Source: Pyrinomonadaceae bacterium
Lineage (GTDB): Bacteria; Acidobacteriota; Blastocatellia; Pyrinomonadales; Pyrinomonadaceae
DNA length: 64,000 nucleotides
Assembly: GCA_019694355.1 (NCBI GenBank)
Contig: JAIBCB010000003.1
Span: 620,001-684,000 of the forward strand
Reading direction: 5' to 3'
Translations under genes and position numbers: made by a program
The notes under the pieces: generated by a model
What the model was told of the DNA's origin: nothing
What the model saw: only the letters and a program-made list of their open reading frames with translations
Databases searched by the model: none
Shown here: one piece after another, positions 25,738-34,495 of the stretch
Numbering within the stretch: position 1 is the stretch's first letter
Layout of the letters: each line of letters starts with the position of its first letter

Positions 25738-27429
25738 CTATCGAGTTTCTTCCTCAAGTGCAATAGAAGGTCTAATCGCCTCGGAATTCCGAAAGAAACG
25801 TAATTTCGCCAGCCTGGAGAGCAATTTCAGGTGGCCGACGATCGTCGCCGCAGTCTTCATCTTCGAGAAACCGAAGAGCCGAACTTCCAGAACCGCAGGA
25901 AATTCGACGATCTTGCCGCCTTTGAGGTCGATACGCCCGAGCATCTCCGCGACGCCGAGAAAGCCTGATTCATCCAGTTCGAGGTCTGCGACCGCACTCC
26001 TTCGATAAACGCGGAAACAGCTCGTATAGGTCGCGAGCTTTTGCTTCAAGACAGCGCGATAGAGTGCAGACGCTCCTTTTGAGAGGAAAAGTCTCCAGCC
26101 CGGCACGTTTCGCACGGCGCCTTGCCGGTGATAGGGCGATGCAGTGACCATCGCCGTGTCCTTTTCAAGAAGCGGCAGCATACGAGCCAATTCGTGCGGG
26201 TCGTAGGTGCAGTCGCAATCCATCGAAGCGACGATCTCGGTTCGGGCAGCTTTGATCGCGGTCATTATCGCCGCGGCCACGCCTCGATTCTGCTCGTGGC
26301 TGATGATCTCGGTGTTCGGGAGCTCATCGAAGAGTTCGTGGAGCAGTTCGAGCGTATTGTCCTTGCTGCTATCGTTCACGAACACGAAATTCGGCGAGTA
26401 TCCTGCTTCCGTCAGCGTCTTTCCGACGCTCCGAAGCGTGTTCGCGAGATACGGCAACGCCTCGGCTTCGTTGTAGCAGGGAATTCCGATCGTGATCGGC
26501 GTAAGATCACGGGGTTTCAAAACCTCGATCTTCGATGATATGACGGGTGCGCTTTCAGGCTCTGTCGGCACGACGCTCGTGCTGACACCAAGATGATCTG
26601 CGATACTTACACAATCGTAGGCCGCGAGATTCTCCCGGAGGATCCACTCCATCTTGTCGAGCTTCCGATAATGGCGGATCCGATTGTATTTCGAGGCGGC
26701 CGAGATGCGCGGCTGTTCGGGATCGAGCTCCCAAACGTGGAAGTAACTTATGAATGGTTCATCCGTCGATTCGCTCCAGCCGCTGACCGCATGCCGCATC
26801 AGCGTATAAGGGATCTGACGAAAATAGTTCCCGCCCGATATCGGCAAAAGCCCGACACCCAAATTCTTCGTCGAATACGGAAACTCCCATATTCGGCCAT
26901 TCTCGGTATCGATCTTGTGGGCAAACCGCTTTTTGCTCTCAATACCTCGAGTCGGCAAGAACGACGAATCGTAGGCAAAACCCGCTTCGGTGAGAACCTC
27001 CAGAACCCAACCGTCTCGCGTATAGTTCAATTTTTCGGCGGAACGATAGCCGACGATCTGTTGGCCGGCCGCCTCCGAGAGTACATTCGCGGCCCGCTTT
27101 ACGTCTTCACGAAATTCATCGGGTGAAAGCTGACGCACAGATCGGTGGTAATAACCGCGGCTTGCGATCTCGTGTCCGCGGGATGCGATCTCACGAACAA
27201 GATCCGGGTTGTTCTTTGCGATCCAACCGAGGACAAAGAACGTCGCCTTTGTGTCGAACTCGTCCAAAAGATCGAGGGCCTTTAGGGTGTTCTGCTCGTA
27301 TCGCGGTTCGAAGTGTTCCCAGTTTCGCTGCTGTATCAGTGTCTCGAATGCGCCGACGTGAAAATAGTCCTCGACGAGCACCGTCAGAAGGTGCTTCGGT
27401 TTCTGGAGGTTGTTTTCGACGTTCTTCAC
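25738..27429 (-). CDS. fusion: degenerate NodB-like (DUF3473) domain plus GT2 glycosyltransferase
   Basis: The start is a GTG at 27429, overlapping the epimerase stop (GTGA); the frame is open upstream but only inside the epimerase gene. The 563-residue protein has a DUF3473-type deacetylase domain (about 14-300) joined to a DPM1-like GT2 domain (about 311-540; ITIGIPCYNEAEAL, FVNDSSKDNT, SMDCDCTYD). The NodB metal site looks broken: Leu18 replaces the usual first Asp before VEDYF, Arg91 replaces a metal His (ASRGYYH), and GYRSAE replaces RAP. The GT2 half looks active and probably transfers a sugar to polyprenyl phosphate. Confidence 0.88.
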   Translation of the reverse strand: MKNVENNLQKPKHLLTVLVEDYFHVGAFETLIQQRNWEHFEPRYEQNTLKALDLLDEFDTKATFFVLGWIAKNNPDLVREIASRGHEIASRGYYHRSVRQLSPDEFREDVKRAANVLSEAAGQQIVGYRSAEKLNYTRDGWVLEVLTEAGFAYDSSFLPTRGIESKKRFAHKIDTENGRIWEFPYSTKNLGVGLLPISGGNYFRQIPYTLMRHAVSGWSESTDEPFISYFHVWELDPEQPRISAASKYNRIRHYRKLDKMEWILRENLAAYDCVSIADHLGVSTSVVPTEPESAPVISSKIEVLKPRDLTPITIGIPCYNEAEALPYLANTLRSVGKTLTEAGYSPNFVFVNDSSKDNTLELLHELFDELPNTEIISHEQNRGVAAAIMTAIKAARTEIVASMDCDCTYDPHELARMLPLLEKDTAMVTASPYHRQGAVRNVPGWRLFLSKGASALYRAVLKQKLATYTSCFRVYRRSAVADLELDESGFLGVAEMLGRIDLKGGKIVEFPAVLEVRLFGFSKMKTAATIVGHLKLLSRLAKLRFFRNSEAIRPSIALEEETR

Positions 27430-28634
27430 AGTGATACGGTTCTGGCCAATTCTGGTGTCTCGATCTTTGCAAAATGTGTCAGGAGCGCCGCGACGATCTG
27501 CCTCGAGGCCGTCCCGTCGCCAAATGGATTCGGCATCTCCTTTACCGAATCTATCCATTCGGAATCGGCATAATTCTCTTCAAGAAGCTCCCGCAGCCTT
27601 GCAGGATCGCTGCCGACGAGTTTCGAAACTCCGGCCGCGATGCCTTCAGGACGCTCGGTATTCTCACGCAGAACGAGGAGCGACTTGCCGAGGCTCGGTG
27701 CCTCTTCCTGTACGCCGCCCGAATCCGACACGATGAGCCAGGACGCTTTCATAAGGGCCAAAAAGTCGGAATGGTCGAGCGGATCGAGCAAATGGATGCG
27801 TTCGCGGCCCGAAAGCACGGCTTCTGTCGCCTCCCGAACGTTCGGGTTCGGGTGAACGGGAAAAATGAGCGATGCATCGCTGTGCTGCTCTATAAAACGG
27901 GCGAGAACCTGCAGATTCCCGGTCATCGCATGGCCGAAGCTTTCGCGGCGATGGGTCGTAAGCAGAATTCGCTTCTGCCCGGTCGTCTCTGCTAGAAGGT
28001 TCGTGATCTTGTCGCTCACTCGCAGGCTTCGGAGCATTGACTGCAGCGAATCGACAACGGTGTTGCCGGTTACGAAGATACGCGACGCCGAAACGCCGTC
28101 GGCGAGCAGATTCTGCCGATTTTGCTCGGTCGCGGCAAAATGAAATGCGGCGATCTGCGAGATCAGCCGGCGATTGGCTTCTTCGGGGAAAGGGCTTGAA
28201 ATATTGCCTGAGCGAAGCCCCGCTTCGACGTGGCCGACCGGGATCTTTCTATTGAATGCCGCGAGTGCTCCTGCGAGCGTCGTCGTCGTATCTCCTTGCA
28301 CGAGAACGATATCCGGCCTTTCGTCGATAAGTATTTGGTCGATTCCTGAGATCACGCCCGCGAGCACGTCGTTCGGCGATTGATCGCGTTTCATTACGCC
28401 CAGATCGACATCGACCTCGACGTTCAGCGAGCGTAAAAAAGGTGCGAGCAGGTCGGTGTGCTGGCTCGACGACACAACGAACGTGCGGCAGCACCGAGCT
28501 TTTAGCTCTGCAATGACGGGAGCGAGCTTTATGATCTCCGGCCTCGTTCCGAACAGAACCAGGGCCTTGAGCGGGTTTCTGTTATTCGGCCGCGATGAGC
28601 CTTTGGCAAGCAATGTGTCGAGAGTATCCATCAT
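27426..28634 (-). CDS. wecB: non-hydrolysing UDP-N-acetylglucosamine 2-epimerase (WecB/WbpI type)
   Basis: The 402-residue enzyme inverts C2 of a UDP-2-acetamido sugar. It shows LVLFGTRPEIIKLAPVI (about 24-40), VQGDTTTTLAGALA, GHVEAGLRSG, FPEEANRRLI, TTHRRESFG and SDSGGVQEEAPSLGK. The family includes WecB (makes UDP-ManNAc) and WbpI (acts on diacetamido-uronic sugars); sequence alone does not separate them. The ATG at 28634 is chosen over 28691, which would add an atypical tail. This is the first gene of the glycan operon, and the divergent gene starts at 28799. Confidence 0.93.
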   Translation of the reverse strand: MMDTLDTLLAKGSSRPNNRNPLKALVLFGTRPEIIKLAPVIAELKARCCRTFVVSSSQHTDLLAPFLRSLNVEVDVDLGVMKRDQSPNDVLAGVISGIDQILIDERPDIVLVQGDTTTTLAGALAAFNRKIPVGHVEAGLRSGNISSPFPEEANRRLISQIAAFHFAATEQNRQNLLADGVSASRIFVTGNTVVDSLQSMLRSLRVSDKITNLLAETTGQKRILLTTHRRESFGHAMTGNLQVLARFIEQHSDASLIFPVHPNPNVREATEAVLSGRERIHLLDPLDHSDFLALMKASWLIVSDSGGVQEEAPSLGKSLLVLRENTERPEGIAAGVSKLVGSDPARLRELLEENYADSEWIDSVKEMPNPFGDGTASRQIVAALLTHFAKIETPELARTVSL

Positions 28635-28798
28635 TTTATCGTGCTTGGGCGGTATGAAACGCGAATTCCACCCGCTCGATAAAAGGCTCAATCACCGCAA
28701 CTTTCCTAACTTTTCAGTGGTTTTTGTCGCCTTTGGACGCTGTCGCTGCAAACCTCTGTGTGCGAAAATGCATCTATATTCGAAGCAGGAAGCAAATT

Positions 28799-29608
28799 AT
28801 GAGAATTGCGAAGGTTGCGGGAACGATACTTCTGGCGCTCGTTATTTCGGCGGTTGGCTTTGCCCAAGAGTCGGCCGTGGTACCGACCGACCTAAGCCAG
28901 CAGAAGATCGACGAGATCGTAAAGAAGTTCACCGAGAATGAAGAGATATTCCGCTCGGCGTTGACCGATTACGTGTTCAATCGAAAGGCGATAGTGCAGA
29001 TCATCGGACTTGGCGGCCAGGTTACGGGCACATATCGGCGCGATTCTTTTATGACATTTGCCGAAGATGGCGGCCGTTTTGAGAAAGTGCTTTACGCTCC
29101 GATCGCGACGACTCCGCCAGGCTTTGTCACTCCAGAAGATCTTGAAGATCTCGGCGGCGTAAATCCTTTTGCCCTCGAACCTCGGTCGATCTCGCAATAT
29201 AATTTTCGCTTTGCCGGCACCGAGCATGTTGACGAACTCGATCTTTACGTCTTTGACGTGCTTCCCAAGCAGATACCCGACCCGAAGAAATCAAAGCTAA
29301 GGCTGTTTACAGGCCGTATTTGGGTAGATAAGACAGATCTAATGATCGTCCGCTCGAAAGGAAAGGCCGTGCCTGAGACCAAAGAGAACAAATTTCCCAT
29401 CGTGCTCACCACACGCTCGCAGATCGATGGCAAATACTGGTTTCCCGTTGATGCACGGGCCGACGACGAACTTGTTTTTGATAACGGAAATGTGATCAAG
29501 ATAAGGATGCGGGTAACGTACAGCGACTATAAGCAAGGGCGTACGGACGTCGTTATCAAAGACGAACCGGAGCCGACACCGGAACCGCCGAAGAAGCAGC
29601 AGAATTAA
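28799..29608 (+). CDS. periplasmic outer-membrane-lipoprotein-sorting-like protein
   Basis: The 269-residue product starts at ATG 28799 behind AGGAAG. A signal peptide (1-22, ending VGFAQ) is followed by a long beta-rich domain with GTYRRDSFMTF, LYVFDVLPKQ, FTGRIWVDKTDLMIVRSKGKA, DGKYWFPVDARAD and KIRMRVTYSDYKQ. This resembles the LolA/LolB-like half-barrel used to carry lipids or lipoproteins. The tail is Pro/Glu-rich. It converges on plsC with a four-base overlap. The function is inferred only from fold pattern. Confidence 0.75.
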   Translation: MRIAKVAGTILLALVISAVGFAQESAVVPTDLSQQKIDEIVKKFTENEEIFRSALTDYVFNRKAIVQIIGLGGQVTGTYRRDSFMTFAEDGGRFEKVLYAPIATTPPGFVTPEDLEDLGGVNPFALEPRSISQYNFRFAGTEHVDELDLYVFDVLPKQIPDPKKSKLRLFTGRIWVDKTDLMIVRSKGKAVPETKENKFPIVLTTRSQIDGKYWFPVDARADDELVFDNGNVIKIRMRVTYSDYKQGRTDVVIKDEPEPTPEPPKKQQN

Positions 29609-30381
29609 CTTTTCGACAATTCTTTTGCGATCGCCTCACGCGTTTCAAGCAGCAGCTCAAGCGGAGTTACGGCTCCGCTTCTTTCTTTCACCGGGATGGG
29701 CGGCAGCAGAACCATCTCGATCACGCCCGAATAGGCGACTCCCGTCCGCTTGCCCATCATCACGTCCGTATTCTTGATGGCGACGGGAATGATATCCGCA
29801 TTTGTTTGAATGGCGAGGTGGAAAGCGCCTTTCTTGAACGGCAAAAGTTCGCCAGGCATTGCACGCGTTCCTTCGATAAAGACACCGAACGAATAACCGT
29901 CATCCAACACGCTTCGAGCCTTGTCCATCGATTCACGGGCCTTTTCGGGGTTGCTGCGGTCGATCGCGATGATGTTCACGAACGACATCCCTTGTCCCAT
30001 TACCGGAACCTTAAGAAGCTCCTTTTTTGCGACAAGCCCCATTCGTTTTCCCGCAAAGGCGAAGAGCGTTGCGGTGTCGAGATAAGAACGATGATTCGCG
30101 GCAAAGATGTAAGACCTTTCGGGGTCGAGATTCTCTAGCCCGGCGACGCGAACTTCCGCCCCGCAGGCCTTGAGCCAAGTCCTGGCCCCGAATTGCGCGA
30201 CGGGATAGAGCCATCGTCGGCGGTTGATAAGCGCCAGGAAAAGCAGCGTCGGGATGCCGATCACCAGGAGCATGGAGCCGGCGGCGATCCAGCACCACCA
30301 GTATCGGAGTTTGCCCAAGATTCGCGATCTGTGAGACTCTGGCAAAGGAAACTTCACCAATTTATTTTCGAGGGTCGGCAT
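29605..30381 (-). CDS. plsC: 1-acyl-sn-glycerol-3-phosphate acyltransferase
   Basis: PlsC adds the second acyl chain to make phosphatidic acid. The 258-residue membrane-bound protein has an N-terminal helix (about 28-52), the catalytic NHRSYLD (His/Asp, HX4D), GLVAKKELLKVP, FIEGTRAMPG and a C-terminal basic helix. It diverges from the M14 peptidase gene with 15 bp between starts. Confidence 0.92.
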   Translation of the reverse strand: MPTLENKLVKFPLPESHRSRILGKLRYWWCWIAAGSMLLVIGIPTLLFLALINRRRWLYPVAQFGARTWLKACGAEVRVAGLENLDPERSYIFAANHRSYLDTATLFAFAGKRMGLVAKKELLKVPVMGQGMSFVNIIAIDRSNPEKARESMDKARSVLDDGYSFGVFIEGTRAMPGELLPFKKGAFHLAIQTNADIIPVAIKNTDVMMGKRTGVAYSGVIEMVLLPPIPVKERSGAVTPLELLLETREAIAKELSKS

Positions 30382-30396
30382 CGACCTACAAGTCTA

Positions 30397-32850
30397 ATGG
30401 CTAAGAGACAAAGTCCAAAGTCCATCGTTCTGTGCTTTGTGATGTTCGCCGCTTGCGCAGCGGCAGCATTTGCACAGGTTCCTTCGCCGAATTCTGTTCT
30501 TGGCTTTACGCCGGCAGATGACCGCAAGGTCGCCGATTGGCGTCAGATCGTCGATTATTTCCAGAAGCTTGATGCGGCGAGTTCGCGTGTAAAGGTCGAG
30601 GAGATCGGACGCTCGACGAACGGCAACCCTCTGATCGTGGCGTTCATTTCTGATCCGGGGAACATAAAGCGGCTCGAAAAATATCGCCAGATCAATGCCC
30701 GTCTTGCCGACCCACGAACAATATCAGGCAAAGAAGAACTGAGCAAACTCGTCAAAGAAGGCAAGACGATCGTCGCGATCTCGTGCTCGATCCATTCGAC
30801 GGAGATCGTCGCCTCGCAAATGTCGATGAATCTCGCCTACGAGCTTGCGACGGCAAAAGACCCCGAGACCGAGCAGATCCTCGACAATACGATCCTGCTG
30901 CTGATCCCAAGTCCAAATCCCGACGGCATTCAGATCGTTGCCGATTGGTATAAAAAGACGCTTGGCACAAAGAGCGAAGGCACCTCGCCGCCCGAACTTT
31001 ATCATCATTACGCGGGCCACGATGACAATCGCGATTGGTTCATGATGAACCTCGTCGAGACGCGTGCCGTTACGAAACTCTTCTGGCAGCAATGGTTTCC
31101 GGAGATGGTCTATGACGTCCATCAACAAGGGCAGAATTCATCGCGTTTTATCATCCCGCCGTTCTACGACCCGATAAATCCGCGGATCGCACCGACGCTT
31201 CTGCGTGAGGTCGGGCTTGTTGGCTACAAGATGGCGGCCGATCTGGAAGCTCGCGGAATAAAAGGCGTTGCAACAAATTCTACATACGACACCTGGTGGC
31301 ACGGCGGTTTTCGCTCGGCGCCGTATTATCACAATTCGATCGGCATCCTGAGCGAAGCGGCGAGCGTTCAGCTGATGACGCCCGTTACCGTCAAGCTCGA
31401 AGATCTAAAGCGAAGCCGCGGTGTCCGCGGGCTTGCCGATCTTACGGCGCCGATGACGAATTATCCCGACCCGTGGCTTGGCGGCGAATGGCACGCAAGC
31501 GACATCAACCGCATCGAGATGATCGCATCGCGTGGCTTGCTTTCGCTTGCCGCGAAATACCGCGAACGCTATCTGCGTAATTTCTACGACCTCGGCAAGG
31601 CGAACCTTTCGCCTAATGCGAATGATCCGCCGGCGTTCTATATCTCGGCTAAGCAAGATCATCCCGAAGCTGCGAGCCGTTTGATCGAGATCTTGCGTTG
31701 GCAGGGCATCGAGGTTCGAAAACCCGGCAGCGACACACCCGCAATACTCAAGCTGCGAGGATTGGACCCGATCTCAGTCGACCTGCCAAAGACGGGCTGG
31801 GTCGTTTTTGTCGATCAGCCGCAGCGAGACAATGTGCTGAGCCTTTTCGAGCGGCAGGAATATCCGCATCGTTTGCTGCCGAACGGCGAGGCCGAAGTGC
31901 CGTATGATGTCGCAGGTTGGACGCTGCCGCTCCAAATGGGTGTAAAGTATGCACCGCTTTGGGAGTTGAAATCTCGCGATAGGCTGAGTTCTGATTCAAA
32001 AGAAAGGGAACGCTTCGAGGTTGTGGATCTCGAAAAGCTTCGACGCGAATCAAAGCTCGTCGAGCATTTCAACGACGTCCGCGACGACCTAGGCCTGCCG
32101 AAGGCCAAAGAGCCATTTGCGAACATAAAAGATCCGCTAAAGACAAACCCTCGCATCGGTCTCTATCGCGGTTTCACGGGTTCGATGGACGAGGGCTGGA
32201 CGCGGTTCGTTCTCGACACGTTCAGCATTCCGTCGTATCGAATTTCAAATGACCAGATGCGAAGCGGAAAATTCGATTGCGGCGGCTCTCCGTGCGACTC
32301 GATCATACTGCCGTCTGACAGCACGAACGCTGTCGTCAACGGCCTTAGTTCAAAACGTTATCCCGACGAATTCGCAGGCGGGATCGGTGACGATGGCGTC
32401 GAGAACTTAAAGAAATTCGTCGAGGACGGCGGCCGCATCGTTTGCTTCGACCGCGGCTGCGATCTCCCGATCGATAAGTTCGGCCTGCCCGTTAAAGATG
32501 CCCTCGCCGGCCTGAAACGGAGCGAATTCTACAATCCCGGCTCGATCGTGAAGATCGAGCTCTACAACGGCACAGCTTTCCCTGACGAATTGCCCGCGTA
32601 CTTCGCATCGAGCTCCGCCTACGACGTTCCGCTGGATGCGGAACATATCAGCGTGATCGCGCGCTACGCAGAAGGCGACACACTATTGTCAGGCTGGATG
32701 CTTGGGAAAAAATTCCTAAGCGGAAAAGCGGCGGTCGTTAAGGTGAAATTCGGCAAAGGCTCGATCGTACTCTTCGGTTTTCGCCCGCAGCACCGCGGAC
32801 AATCCTGGGCGACCTTCCCGCTCATCTTCAACGCATTGGAGAAACAATAG
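30397..32850 (+). CDS. exported M14-family zinc carboxypeptidase
   Basis: The 817-residue protein starts at ATG 30397 with a signal peptide (1-26, ending AFAQ). The M14 catalytic domain has zinc ligands His133 and Glu136 (SIHSTE) and His242 (VYDVHQQG), plus PSPNPDGIQIVADW. The C-terminal 350 residues include a segment resembling a class I glutamine amidotransferase-like fold (DSIILPSDSTNAV, GGRIVCFDRGC, GKGSIVLFGFRPQHRGQ). This large architecture is usual for the secreted M14 group in this phylum. The substrate is unknown. Confidence 0.9.
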   Translation: MAKRQSPKSIVLCFVMFAACAAAAFAQVPSPNSVLGFTPADDRKVADWRQIVDYFQKLDAASSRVKVEEIGRSTNGNPLIVAFISDPGNIKRLEKYRQINARLADPRTISGKEELSKLVKEGKTIVAISCSIHSTEIVASQMSMNLAYELATAKDPETEQILDNTILLLIPSPNPDGIQIVADWYKKTLGTKSEGTSPPELYHHYAGHDDNRDWFMMNLVETRAVTKLFWQQWFPEMVYDVHQQGQNSSRFIIPPFYDPINPRIAPTLLREVGLVGYKMAADLEARGIKGVATNSTYDTWWHGGFRSAPYYHNSIGILSEAASVQLMTPVTVKLEDLKRSRGVRGLADLTAPMTNYPDPWLGGEWHASDINRIEMIASRGLLSLAAKYRERYLRNFYDLGKANLSPNANDPPAFYISAKQDHPEAASRLIEILRWQGIEVRKPGSDTPAILKLRGLDPISVDLPKTGWVVFVDQPQRDNVLSLFERQEYPHRLLPNGEAEVPYDVAGWTLPLQMGVKYAPLWELKSRDRLSSDSKERERFEVVDLEKLRRESKLVEHFNDVRDDLGLPKAKEPFANIKDPLKTNPRIGLYRGFTGSMDEGWTRFVLDTFSIPSYRISNDQMRSGKFDCGGSPCDSIILPSDSTNAVVNGLSSKRYPDEFAGGIGDDGVENLKKFVEDGGRIVCFDRGCDLPIDKFGLPVKDALAGLKRSEFYNPGSIVKIELYNGTAFPDELPAYFASSSAYDVPLDAEHISVIARYAEGDTLLSGWMLGKKFLSGKAAVVKVKFGKGSIVLFGFRPQHRGQSWATFPLIFNALEKQ

Positions 32851-32894
32851 AATTCGAGATTTGAAAGAGCCGTATCTTATTACTAGCGCTGACT

Positions 32895-32920
32895 GCTGAT
32901 AGCTGATAGCTGATAGCTAT
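32895..32920. repeat. short tandem heptamer repeat
   Basis: GCTGATA occurs three times in a row, followed by GCTATA, in the 190-bp spacer 32851-33040 between convergent genes. Related AGCTATCAGC units occur at 46172-46203. Otherwise the spacer shows no gene. Confidence 0.75.
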
Positions 32921-33040
32921 AAATAACTCTATTGCGGCCTTTGTCTTCATCAAATAGGACACGGTCGCCAAGAATGCTGAGAAGACGCAGAGCACGCGAA
33001 GAGTCGACATCCGCGCTACCGTTAGCCGAAACTATTGAGG

Positions 33041-34321
33041 CTACTTTTGAATCTTTAGACGGATGTATACCACATTGTTCGGCACAAGCGTGCCGGTCAG
33101 CGCAATGCTCCCGTTTGCCTCAATAAAGGTCGGTCCTAGATAGATATTTTGATGGTTGATATTCACTAAGGTGGCACCGCTTCGGCCGAATCTCAAGTCG
33201 CGTTGTCCGTTGGCCCAGAAGCGAAATATTTCCCCCGGATTCCAATTCCCTTCAGGGACGATCTTAAAGCCGCTCACATAAAATTTGCCGGATGGCTGGA
33301 TCGAAATGAAATTCGGACGGCTGTTCTGCGGGAAAGAAACAACTCCTGCGGTTCCGAATGCAGTGTCGAGTTGTCCGTCGGTTCCAAACTTTTGGAGATT
33401 GCCTTGTAGGAGTGCCATTGTCCCGTCATCGGATGTCGCTGCAATGTCGTAGATGATATTGTTGTCAAACGTTCTTGTGCCGAAGCTAGTGTCGCCTTGT
33501 CCATCTCCCAAATACTTCGTAAGCACCGCCTTTTGAATAAACGAGGTTGGCTCGTTCGGGTTCCTTACCACCGCGCTAAATGCTACGGCGATACGACCGT
33601 TACTAAAAGTCGCAATGTTTGCAAATGACTGAGCATTCTGCGTGGGCTCATCGCCCATGATCGTTCGCACGAAGCCTCCCGAGCCAAAAGACGAATCCAA
33701 ACTTCCATCGGGGAGGAATTTGATGATTAGACCGTTGCTTTGCTTGTTGATGTGATCGGTGCTCACGCTTGTCATACCCGCTGCTATGATCGATCCGTTC
33801 GGCAAAAGAGCGATCTCGCCAATGTGCTCATCCGAAAATTGCCCTGATCCGACTGGAAGGTCGTGCTGAACGAAACCATTCGTTCCGAACGTGGTGTCGA
33901 GTGAGCCGTTCGCATTGAGCCTGGCAAGCAGCAGATCGCTTGGCTGCTGCGGCTGCATAAAATTCGTCTCTCCTGCAAGCAGAAGCTTTGCGTCCGGAAG
34001 CTCGACAAGATCTTTCATCAAGCAGGGAGAACAAGGTATAGTCGAAAAGCCCCCCGATCCAAATGCGGTATCGGGAGTGCCATCCGGCCTGATCTTGACG
34101 ACTTGAATATTGTTACCGCTCTGCCCGATCACGATGATCGAGCGATCAGCGAGCTGTTTGACCCGAGTTGGGTAGGTTGTTCCGCCGCTGATTCCCACGT
34201 ATCCAATCCCGTTGAGCGTCGTATCGAGCGAACCGACTCGGTTGTATAACAACTGAGCATCGATCGATTGAAAGAGGCCGAGAGAAAGGAAAATCGCAAG
34301 GAAGAGGAATCTTGATCGCAT
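33041..34321 (-). CDS. secreted delta-60 repeat protein
   Basis: The 426-residue protein (ATG 34321, MRSRFLFLAIFLSLG) has a signal peptide and then at least six delta-60 repeats. Each is recognisable by a DGSLDTTFGTNGF-like motif (for example PDGTPDTAFGSGGF, ANGSLDTTFGTNGF, PDGSLDSSFGSGGF, TDGQLDTAFGTAGV) and an intervening LLLAG/IIAAG strand, as in a beta-propeller. Such proteins are cell-surface or secreted. There is no C-terminal sorting domain. Function unknown. Confidence 0.9.
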   Translation of the reverse strand: MRSRFLFLAIFLSLGLFQSIDAQLLYNRVGSLDTTLNGIGYVGISGGTTYPTRVKQLADRSIIVIGQSGNNIQVVKIRPDGTPDTAFGSGGFSTIPCSPCLMKDLVELPDAKLLLAGETNFMQPQQPSDLLLARLNANGSLDTTFGTNGFVQHDLPVGSGQFSDEHIGEIALLPNGSIIAAGMTSVSTDHINKQSNGLIIKFLPDGSLDSSFGSGGFVRTIMGDEPTQNAQSFANIATFSNGRIAVAFSAVVRNPNEPTSFIQKAVLTKYLGDGQGDTSFGTRTFDNNIIYDIAATSDDGTMALLQGNLQKFGTDGQLDTAFGTAGVVSFPQNSRPNFISIQPSGKFYVSGFKIVPEGNWNPGEIFRFWANGQRDLRFGRSGATLVNINHQNIYLGPTFIEANGSIALTGTLVPNNVVYIRLKIQK

Positions 34322-34495
34322 GGCAGGTAAGCGCGCGTGAGTCGCACACATAATAGTATAAAACGCCTAATAGCCGCATGTCTCTCATTTTTTCCAGAAA
34401 GTGGCCGTTCTCTCGACCACGAGAACTCCTTACTTCGAGCGGTTATTTACAAGAGTACGGCCTTTTTCAGGCCAAATGGGCTATTATTGAAGTTG

